Below, piece after piece: positions 33,425 to 39,453 of a stretch of DNA of 39,453 bases. The notes under the pieces were generated by a model. The model was given only the letters and a program-made list of their open reading frames with translations, ran no database searches and was not told where the DNA came from. Source of the stretch: Clostridiaceae bacterium (GTDB lineage Bacteria; Bacillota; Clostridia; Acetivibrionales; DTU013); the NCBI GenBank assembly GCA_012519745.1, contig JAAYPO010000030.1, positions 1-39,453 on the forward strand, read 5' to 3'. Made by a program: the position numbers and the translations under genes. Numbering within the stretch: the first letter of the stretch is position 1; the number at the start of each line of letters is the position of its first letter.

Positions 33425-33970
33425 CTAATTCAACATTTTATAATAACATAAAAAATCATACCCATACCTGAAAACCTCTCCTGTTTTCCTGAATCCAAAC
33501 TTATCATAAAGAGCTAATGCGCTGTAATTGGTTTTACTCACAAGAAATCTCATACCATTATAACCTCTGTTTTTGCAATCCTCGACCACCGCGCTCAATA
33601 ATTCTGATGCGATACCTTTCTTCTGTAACGAAGGTGTGACCCCTATTCTCGCCAGCTCACAGGGCTTTGTCATTTGCGGATCCCATTCCAGGTCCGAAAG
33701 CTCGTCCAGCGGCCCGGCAGCTGCAGCAGCAATAATATGCCCTTTATTGTCCGTCATGCAGTATAATGACCTCATCTCTGTATCATTGATAATTTCTTCC
33801 ATTGTCGGGTAATCTTCAGACCATGTACAACCCGGTGTCCCGATAATACTCCTGTACAGCTTCAATATCTCCTTACTGTCTTTCGGTTCAGCCAACCTGA
33901 AAATACAACAACTTTCTATATCCAGCCATGAATCAGAATACTTTCTGATCATTTGCCCGCGTTCATTCAT
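33425..33970 (-). CDS. GNAT acetyltransferase
   Basis: A 181-residue GNAT protein with the acetyl-CoA loop as VTPSLQKKGIASELLSAVVE (about 114-133) and the C-terminal NYSALALYDKFGFRKTGEV, the usual last helix and strand. The family is broad and the substrate is unknown. Start choice is uncertain: ATG 33970 comes one base after the regulator's stop (TAAcATG), while GTG 33979 or 33991 would overlap the regulator gene. Either way it is coupled to the response regulator. Confidence 0.82.
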   Translation of the reverse strand: MNERGQMIRKYSDSWLDIESCCIFRLAEPKDSKEILKLYRSIIGTPGCTWSEDYPTMEEIINDTEMRSLYCMTDNKGHIIAAAAAGPLDELSDLEWDPQMTKPCELARIGVTPSLQKKGIASELLSAVVEDCKNRGYNGMRFLVSKTNYSALALYDKFGFRKTGEVFRYGYDFLCYYKMLN

Positions 33971-33971
33971 G

Positions 33972-34619
33972 TTAGTCACCGCACCCCTCACCCTTCTCGC
34001 CTGTCAGATAATATATGGCAAGCTGGGTCCGATGCTCCAGGCCTGTCTTTCCAAGAATGGCGGATATATAGTTTTTGACTGTTCCCTCCGACATAAACAG
34101 CCTGGCGGCGATATCTTTGTTTGACAGCCCCTTCGCTATCAGCGCAGCGATCTCTGTCTCCCGTTCTGTCAACAGCCCTTCGGGAATGCCGCCCTTCTTG
34201 CCTGATGACAATTCCCCCTTGATTATGTCCATCGCCACGTCCTGCATCACAGTCCCGCCCTCGTGCACGATCCGTATAGCATCCATGATCCTGGCCGGCG
34301 GGCTCCCCTTCAGCAGGTAACCTCTGGCGCCGTACTTGACGGCATTCAAAATGAAATCATCATCGTCGAAAGTGGTCAGTATAAGCGGCTTTGTCTTTGT
34401 TTTTGCCGATATCTCCCTGGCGGCCTCGAGGCCGTCCATTACAGGCATCCTTACGTCAAGCAGCGCAACATCCACCTGCTGCCTGCTGCAGTATTCCAAG
34501 GCCATTGCACCGTTATCCACACATTCCATCACTTCAAAGCGGTCGTCCGTCTGCAGTATGATTTTCAAACCTTCCCTGATCAGTGCGTCATCATCTGCTA
34601 TCAAAACCTTTATAGCCAT
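33972..34619 (-). CDS. NarL/LuxR-type response regulator
   Basis: A 215-residue regulator. The receiver domain has the acidic pair ADDD, phosphoacceptor Asp in VALLDVRMPVMDG (about residue 55), Thr in LILTTFDDD and Lys in YLLKGSP. The C-terminal LuxR helix-turn-helix (about 145-205) reads LTERETEIAALIAKGLSNKD followed by MSEGTVKNYISAIL. ATG 34619 is chosen for AGGAGG upstream; the longer frame adds nine residues without support. It pairs with the kinase 89 bases upstream and may control the ABC exporter genes further along, as in YdfHI- or LiaSR-like systems (inference). Confidence 0.93.
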   Translation of the reverse strand: MAIKVLIADDDALIREGLKIILQTDDRFEVMECVDNGAMALEYCSRQQVDVALLDVRMPVMDGLEAAREISAKTKTKPLILTTFDDDDFILNAVKYGARGYLLKGSPPARIMDAIRIVHEGGTVMQDVAMDIIKGELSSGKKGGIPEGLLTERETEIAALIAKGLSNKDIAARLFMSEGTVKNYISAILGKTGLEHRTQLAIYYLTGEKGEGCGD

Positions 34620-34708
34620 TTCGGACCTCCTGAAATCAATATACATATAAAGGCCGGTCTATGTCTGGACCGCAATAAAATAACCCGGTCCATTCAGCCT
34701 GTTGCAGC

Positions 34709-35812
34709 CTAAACAGGCAGCAGTGTTATCACAGAGAAACCGGCTGTACCGTCAACGATCAGCTTGCCGCCTGCAGAGCCTGTCCTCTCTTCCATTCCGG
34801 ACAAGCCCATTCCGTTGACTATCTCCGATGCTCCCTTTCCGTTATCCTTTACTTCCAGCTTTATCAGCTTATTCATGACCTCAAGCCGGACTTCGATCAA
34901 AGTTGCGGATGAATACTTCAGCGCGTTTGTCAGCGCCTCTTTGACATTATCGGTCATTATTCTCCACTGTACATGGGTGATGACATCGAGCCTGCCGTCA
35001 AAAGAAAGGGATGTTTCTATACTGTTGTTGAGTGTGAACTCCTCGAGGATGAGCTTGAGCCTGTTTATACCCAGTTGCTCTGAAGCCGGCTTTATCGTCC
35101 TTAGAGTGGAACGGATGCTCTCCATCCCTTCCTTCAGGTTCCCGGTCACATTCCTGATCAGTTCACCTGCTTTAGCGCTGTCCTTTTCCATGATCATTCC
35201 GGCCGCTTCCAACTGAATAATGCTTCCTGCCAGGGTGTGTCCGACCTTGTCATGAATGCTCTGGGCGATGCTGTTTCGTTCCTCTATCTGCGACAAATAC
35301 CGCAGATGGGCCTCATACTCGCTGCCGGCATTCAATTTCCCCGCCAGATCCTCTATCCTGTCACGAAGATCTTCATTTGCTTTTCTCAGTTTTTCTACAG
35401 TTTTTGCATGAGTTTGAGCTATCAAGAAAACCAGCAGTACAAGCAGGCTGACAGCAATATATTCCATAATCAGCCCCGAGCCACTAATAATCAAACCCGG
35501 CAATACCGCAAATACGGGCAGGGCCCTCCAATCCGCTGTAAAATCTGCGGCCAGTTCATATATGTCCGCCGAAATCAACAGTATGTAGAGCTGCTGTACA
35601 TAAAGCGCCGAGTATACTAAAACAGCGATGGATAAAATTCGAAGGCACCTTTTAAGTACGGCCTTCTTGAATATATAGGCAGATGTGACCGCTGATATAT
35701 ATATCAGCATGAACAATACGACCATGGCCGTATTCTCCATATTGCCCTGGAAATAGCACAATACACAATACAGCAGTATTATCAGCCTTGTACCGATCAT
35801 CCAGTTTTCCAT
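34709..35812 (-). CDS. Sensor histidine kinase (HisKA_3 type)
   Basis: A 367-residue membrane kinase. Five to six TM helices fill residues 1-135 with short loops and no large sensor domain, suggesting sensing within the membrane. A coiled coil lies at about 137-165. The H-box EERNSIAQSIHDKVGHTLAG (about 177-196) carries the phospho-His in SIHD. The HATPase_c domain shows NVKEALTNALKYSSA, DNGKGA and GMGLSGMEER. It is the NarX/DesK class and partners the adjacent NarL-type regulator. GAGGT precedes ATG, and a two-tier palindrome stands just upstream of that site. Confidence 0.92.
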   Translation of the reverse strand: MENWMIGTRLIILLYCVLCYFQGNMENTAMVVLFMLIYISAVTSAYIFKKAVLKRCLRILSIAVLVYSALYVQQLYILLISADIYELAADFTADWRALPVFAVLPGLIISGSGLIMEYIAVSLLVLLVFLIAQTHAKTVEKLRKANEDLRDRIEDLAGKLNAGSEYEAHLRYLSQIEERNSIAQSIHDKVGHTLAGSIIQLEAAGMIMEKDSAKAGELIRNVTGNLKEGMESIRSTLRTIKPASEQLGINRLKLILEEFTLNNSIETSLSFDGRLDVITHVQWRIMTDNVKEALTNALKYSSATLIEVRLEVMNKLIKLEVKDNGKGASEIVNGMGLSGMEERTGSAGGKLIVDGTAGFSVITLLPV

Positions 35813-35826
35813 AAGACCTCACTGAG

Positions 35827-35876
35827 TCACAGGTAACAGTCCTTTTGACTTGCTTCGGAAAAGGACGATCCTGTGA
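35827..35876. promoter_or_regulatory. Two-tier palindrome upstream of the histidine kinase gene
   Basis: Outer arms TCACAGG (35827-35833) and CCTGTGA (35870-35876) enclose inner arms GTCCTTTT (35839-35846) and AAAAGGAC (35859-35866). All 15 pairs are perfect, with a 5/3-base internal loop and a 12-base apical loop. It lies 14 bases before the kinase ATG, next to its ribosome site. It may be an operator or an RNA element; no T-run follows. The rest of the 146-base gap shows nothing else. Confidence 0.6.
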
Positions 35877-35958
35877 TCCTATAACACTTCAAAGAATTTC
35901 GCACCCGTCGCTAATAAAGCAGTGATATCTATCTCGCAGTCATATTATCTGTAGCTGT

Positions 35959-37074
35959 TCAGATCAGGTTTTCCGGATTCAGCGATTCCAGCTCTTTGAG
36001 TACAAAAACTCCGTCCTTCCTTACAAGCACATCGTCGAACCATATCTCTCCGCCGCCGTATTCAGGTCTCTGGATACATACAAGATCCCAATGTACCGCG
36101 GATTTATTGCCATTATTGCATTCATCATAACAGCTGCCGGGGGTGAAATGGAAGCTCCCCTTTATTTTTTCATCGAACAGCGTATCCTTCATCGGCTTTA
36201 CAATGTACGGATTGAATCCGAATGAAAATTCGCCCACGTATCTGGCCCCCTCATCTGTATCAAACACCTTATTTATCTTGGCCGTATCATTTGCCGTGGC
36301 ATTTATTATCTTTCCATCCTTGAATTCCAGCGTTACATTCTCATATGTGAAGCCCTGATATTTTGAAGGAGTGTTGTAGCTGATCCTGCCGTTGACAGAA
36401 TCCTTCACAGGGGCAGTGAAAACCTCTCCGTCAGGTATGTTTCTGTGACCGTCGCATTTGATTGCCGGTAAGCCTTTGATGGAGAATGACAGATCAGTGC
36501 CGTTCCCGACTATCCTGACCCGGTCTGTCCTGTTGGTCAGCTCGACCAGTCCGTCCATTGCCCTGGACATTTTTGAGTAGTCCAGATTGCATACATCAAA
36601 ATAAAGGTCCTCAAATGCTTCCGTTGACATTTCAGCCATTTGAGCCATTGCACTGTTGGGATATCTCAATATCACCCACTTTGTATGCTCGACCCGCTGC
36701 TCGGAATGGACCGGCTTGTTGAAAAGAGTGCTGTAAAGCTTCATCTTGTCCTCGGGGACATCACCGAGTTCATTGGAATTATCGGCATACCTTATGCCGA
36801 TATAAGCATCCATCTCCTTCATCCTGTCCAGTTCGAAACGGGCCATGAGGCGGATCTGTTCTTCCGTACACCCCATGAGCTGCACCCGCAGTATCTCATC
36901 ATTTTTCACCGTGACAAACGGCAGTCCTCCGGCATTGTACACTTCCCTTACCAATGCCTTTGTCAAAGGCAGTTCGAAGCCCTTTGTCTCTATAAGCACT
37001 TTTTCTCCCGGCTTCACGCCGCAGGAGTAATTAACAAGATTTTTTGCCAATGTAATTATTCTTGGATCGACCAT
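35959..37074 (-). CDS. M29-family aminopeptidase (AmpS/PepS-like)
   Basis: A 371-residue cytoplasmic dimetal aminopeptidase, a little shorter than the usual 400-410. The N-domain begins VDPRIITLAKNLVNYSCGVKPGEKV, quoted in parts as VDPRIITLAK and GVKPGEKVLIETKG. Metal and catalytic positions of the family are seen in NIPDGEVFTAP, GARYVGEFSFGFNP, FHFTPGSCYDE and NKSAVHWDLV (final His and Asp ligands). It removes N-terminal residues from peptides. GGAAG precedes ATG. It starts 41 bases after pepF, so endopeptidase and aminopeptidase are probably co-expressed to finish peptide breakdown. Confidence 0.9.
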   Translation of the reverse strand: MVDPRIITLAKNLVNYSCGVKPGEKVLIETKGFELPLTKALVREVYNAGGLPFVTVKNDEILRVQLMGCTEEQIRLMARFELDRMKEMDAYIGIRYADNSNELGDVPEDKMKLYSTLFNKPVHSEQRVEHTKWVILRYPNSAMAQMAEMSTEAFEDLYFDVCNLDYSKMSRAMDGLVELTNRTDRVRIVGNGTDLSFSIKGLPAIKCDGHRNIPDGEVFTAPVKDSVNGRISYNTPSKYQGFTYENVTLEFKDGKIINATANDTAKINKVFDTDEGARYVGEFSFGFNPYIVKPMKDTLFDEKIKGSFHFTPGSCYDECNNGNKSAVHWDLVCIQRPEYGGGEIWFDDVLVRKDGVFVLKELESLNPENLI

Positions 37075-37115
37075 TGCTATCTTCCTTTCTTCATCCCAGT
37101 ATCGCTGCAGTCCCC

Positions 37116-38918
37116 TTACCCTATTACTTCCTCTAGTTCGTCCAGTACCTTCCCGAAGGTCTTCAGCGCATCCTCCACAGGCTCGGGCTTTGTAAGGTCG
37201 ACTCCTGCCTTTTTCAACAGCTCGAGTGGGTAATCGGATCCGCCGCTTCTGAGGAAATTTGTATAGCGGTCCACCGCAGGGACCCCTTCCTTCAGAATCT
37301 GCTGTGATAAAGATGTAGCCGCTGAAATACCGGTAGCATATTTATATACATAAAAACTGGAATAGAAGTGCGGTATACGCGCCCATTCCATATCAATATC
37401 CTCATCGATCACAACCTCAGGCTGGAAATACTTCTCGTTGAGCCCGCGGTAGATCCTGCAGAACTCCTGTGCGTTGAGCGCTTCCCCGCTCTCGATCATG
37501 CTGTGGGTGATCTTTTCAAACTCTGCAAACATGGTCTGTCTGAACAGCGTGCCCCTGAATTCCTCAAGGTAGTGGTTCAGCAGATACGCACGTTCCTTCT
37601 TGTCCTGTGTGACCGAAAGCAGGTAATCCATCAGCAGTGACTCATTGACTGTTGAGGCAACCTCAGCCACAAATATCCTATATTCAGAGTAAATATAGGG
37701 CTGAGTCTGATTCGTATAGTAGGAGTGCAGGGCGTGTCCCATTTCATGGGCAATAGTGAACACATCATTGATAGTATCTTGATAGTTCAGCAATACATAA
37801 GGATGTGTAAGGTGAGTCCCCCATGAATATGCGCCGCTGGTCTTGCCCTGGTTCTCGAATACATCGATCCAGCCTGAAGCAAATGCATTTTCCAGATCAG
37901 TGATATAGGAGCAGCCAAGGGGAGCGAGACCTTTTTTGACCATGTCGAGGGCCTGCTCGTAACCGACCTGCCTGGGAGGTTCCTCAACAATAGGCACATA
38001 CAGGTCATACATATGCAGCTCATCCAGCTTGAGAGCCTTTTTGCGGAGCTTCAGATACCTGTGGAGCAGCGGGAGGTTCCTGTTTACCGTATCGATGAGG
38101 TTATCATATACGCTGACATTGACATTGTCATTATCAAGTGATGCGCTCAGGCTCGAATCATATTTTCTGACAGTTGAATAGAATCTGTTCTTCTTGATAT
38201 TGTTGCCAAGAGACGATGCCAGTGTGTTTCTCATCGCACTGTAGGAGCTGTAAAGGGTATGGAAGGCATCCTCTCTGACTCTTCTGTCCCTTGACTCCAG
38301 AAATTTGATATAGCGGCCCTTTGTGACCTCGACTTCCTCGCCGTTCTCATCCTTGATGGTACCGAATTTAATGTCCGCATTGTTGAACATCGTAAATATA
38401 TCGGATGGAGCCTCGGCGATTTCAGCCGTTAGCGCCAGCAGCTCCTCTTCCCTGTCGGAAAGGATGTGCTGCTTCTGCCTGAATATTTCATTAAAATAAT
38501 GTCTATACAACGACAGGCCTTCAACCTCATCCAGGCTCTTCTTTAAAAGAGCCTCATCTATTGAAATTATCTCAGGCACGATAAATGATACCGAGGCATA
38601 TACCTCTGTGCTCAGAGCCATGGCTCTGTCAGTCAATGCCTGATATTTGGATTCGGCATTGTTTTCATCACGCCTCATCCTCGCATATACAAAAACCTTG
38701 TCATTCAAGGCCAGCATTTCATCACTCAGCTTCAGGCACTCCAGAAGCGTCTGCATATTGCCGGCCAGCTTGCCTTTGTAACCGGCCGCCCTGCCCGACA
38801 GCTCCCTGACCTTCTTAAAATCCTCCTCCCAGGCAGCATCGCTTGGGTAGATATCTTCAAGCTTCCATTTGTATTTAGCCTCGATCTCATCTCTTGCCGG
38901 AAGTGCATTATTTGCCAT
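37116..38918 (-). CDS. pepF: Oligoendopeptidase F
   Basis: A 600-residue cytoplasmic zinc peptidase of family M3B cutting oligopeptides of roughly 7-17 residues. The zinc site HEMGHALHSYY lies near residues 391-401, and the third ligand Glu is in the region YRIFVAEVASTVNESLLMDY (two helices on). The N-terminal lobe starts with PARDEIEAKYKWKLEDIYPS, matching PepF. The C-terminal FYVYKYATGISAATSL contributes the substrate-binding Tyr. AAAGG precedes the ATG. A minus-strand TATAAT 85 bases upstream is its likely promoter, and repeat arrays lie beyond that. Confidence 0.95.
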   Translation of the reverse strand: MANNALPARDEIEAKYKWKLEDIYPSDAAWEEDFKKVRELSGRAAGYKGKLAGNMQTLLECLKLSDEMLALNDKVFVYARMRRDENNAESKYQALTDRAMALSTEVYASVSFIVPEIISIDEALLKKSLDEVEGLSLYRHYFNEIFRQKQHILSDREEELLALTAEIAEAPSDIFTMFNNADIKFGTIKDENGEEVEVTKGRYIKFLESRDRRVREDAFHTLYSSYSAMRNTLASSLGNNIKKNRFYSTVRKYDSSLSASLDNDNVNVSVYDNLIDTVNRNLPLLHRYLKLRKKALKLDELHMYDLYVPIVEEPPRQVGYEQALDMVKKGLAPLGCSYITDLENAFASGWIDVFENQGKTSGAYSWGTHLTHPYVLLNYQDTINDVFTIAHEMGHALHSYYTNQTQPYIYSEYRIFVAEVASTVNESLLMDYLLSVTQDKKERAYLLNHYLEEFRGTLFRQTMFAEFEKITHSMIESGEALNAQEFCRIYRGLNEKYFQPEVVIDEDIDMEWARIPHFYSSFYVYKYATGISAATSLSQQILKEGVPAVDRYTNFLRSGGSDYPLELLKKAGVDLTKPEPVEDALKTFGKVLDELEEVIG

Positions 38919-39002
38919 ATTATCACCTTTCCTTGTTTATCTCTAAGCCTCAGTGCAGAGGAAGCATCTCTCCACCGCCAAAGCCGATTTTTCCCTTTAT
39001 CT

Positions 39003-39008
39003 ATTATA
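39003..39008 (-). promoter_or_regulatory. Candidate -10 element for pepF-M29 operon
   Basis: Minus-strand TATAAT preceded by GGAGGG, about 85 bases before the pepF ATG, with a weak -35. It is the only good -10 between pepF and the tandem repeats. Confidence 0.45.
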
Positions 39009-39054
39009 CCCTCCGGCAATTGATATTACCAGTATTTATGTATTGTCATCATCA

Positions 39055-39196
39055 CTCTTACCTCTACCCGTGACCCTTACTTCTGCATGACCCTTACTTC
39101 TGCATGACCCTTACTTCTGAATGACTCTTACTTCTGTATGTGACCCTTACTTCTGCATGACTCTTACTTCTGTATGTGACCCTTACTTCTGAATGG
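39055..39196. repeat. Tandem array of eight 17/19-bp units
   Basis: Units CCCTTACTTCTGCATGA (17 bp) and CTCTTACTTCTGTATGTGA (19 bp) follow one another without gaps: 39055-39073 (degenerate), 39074-39090, 39091-39107, 39108-39124, 39125-39143, 39144-39160, 39161-39179, 39180-39196. The last four form two 36-bp 19+17 pairs, showing higher-order duplication. No gene overlaps it. It lies about 45 bases upstream of the pepF -10 element. Confidence 0.88.
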
Positions 39197-39239
39197 TCCC
39201 CTTCCTTGCGGCATGTGGATTACAAAAGCGATTTCCACC

Positions 39240-39354
39240 CTCCCATCTGGATGATTTTGCAGGTATGGGCGGCTCCTTCACATCCAAATGGATGATTTTT
39301 CAAGTAGGGGCAGCTCCTTCATATCCAAATGGATGATTTTTCAGCTAGGGGCAG
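39240..39354. repeat. Three 41-bp direct repeats with a CATCC/GGATG palindrome
   Basis: Unit A (39240-39280, diverged), unit B (39281-39321) and a partial unit C (39322-39354). Each has ATCCAAATGGATGA-type sequence, in which CATCC and GGATG face each other across four bases (shorter in unit A), followed by TTTTTCA and AGGGGCAG. The remaining sequence to the window end is AT-rich with no gene seen. TAGGGGCA in unit C (39346-39353) recurs inverted at the very edge (39446-39453). Confidence 0.82.
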
Positions 39355-39453
39355 GATAGCTAGCTGAGTTATTGCAAATAATCCATAATCAAGATACATA
39401 ATTTGATATATCTTGCATTATGTCACCATAGTATACTAAAGCTGTTGCCCCTA

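Noticed and set aside
39055-39354. Repeat-coded peptide, since a 36-bp pair of units stays open in one minus-strand frame.
   Set aside because: The frame is broken by the 17-bp units standing alone and by the 41-bp units, and there is no proper start or ribosome site in register.
39055-39360. Possible CRISPR array at the right edge.
   Set aside because: The units are contiguous without unique spacers of constant length, and no cas genes are seen.

Overview
The window looks like a chromosomal segment of a spore-forming Gram-positive anaerobe of the Clostridia (Bacillota), with moderate GC. The grounds are strong AGGAGG-type ribosome sites, frequent TTG/GTG starts, S-layer homology (SLH) proteins, a tsaC-ywlE-rpiB-upp-comEB-tagO-wecB cluster, small YjcZ-like hydrophobic peptides, HelD, PepF and an M29 aminopeptidase. 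I cannot name the genus from sequence alone. No rRNA, tRNA, CRISPR array, transposase or prophage gene was seen.

Layout. (1) 93-5669, plus strand: a housekeeping operon for tRNA t6A synthesis, protein dephosphorylation, the pentose phosphate pathway, pyrimidine salvage and the first steps of wall or teichoic-acid sugar supply. It closes with a hairpin terminator overlapping the wecB stop. (2) 5697-7330, minus strand: a rhomboid-fold membrane protein lacking catalytic residues, fused to a zinc ribbon, and a DUF975 membrane protein. (3) 7474-19706, minus strand: a probable 12-kb operon behind a perfect sigma-A promoter. It encodes TadZ, TadA, TadB, TadC, one Flp-type pilin, a membrane FHA protein, an SLH protein and a 1605-residue secreted protein. 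A PilZ gene (19867-20478) lies just upstream. (4) 20778-23422, plus strand: three tiny membrane peptides and an SLH-transglutaminase exoprotein. (5) 23737-29358, plus strand: HelD and a SWIM/SNF2 helicase. (6) 29428-35812, minus strand: a two-component system, two GNAT acetyltransferases and a three-gene ABC-2 exporter. (7) 35959-38918, minus strand: an M29 aminopeptidase and PepF. (8) 38919-39453: noncoding, with two different tandem-repeat arrays.

The most unusual part is region 3. It is a stripped-down Tad (type IVb pilus) machine with no secretin, TadE/F or prepilin peptidase in view, transcribed together with an FHA protein, a cell-wall-bound SLH protein and a giant surface protein. That giant protein appears to hold a von Willebrand A-like fold interrupted by a repeat-rich insertion. 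The PilZ gene suggests c-di-GMP control. The inferred model is a cyclic-di-GMP-linked surface pilus or adhesin system. Other points of interest are a TadZ tail with three Trp motifs exactly 20 residues apart, two REP-like palindromes, a two-tier palindrome in front of the histidine kinase, and the repeat arrays at the right edge.
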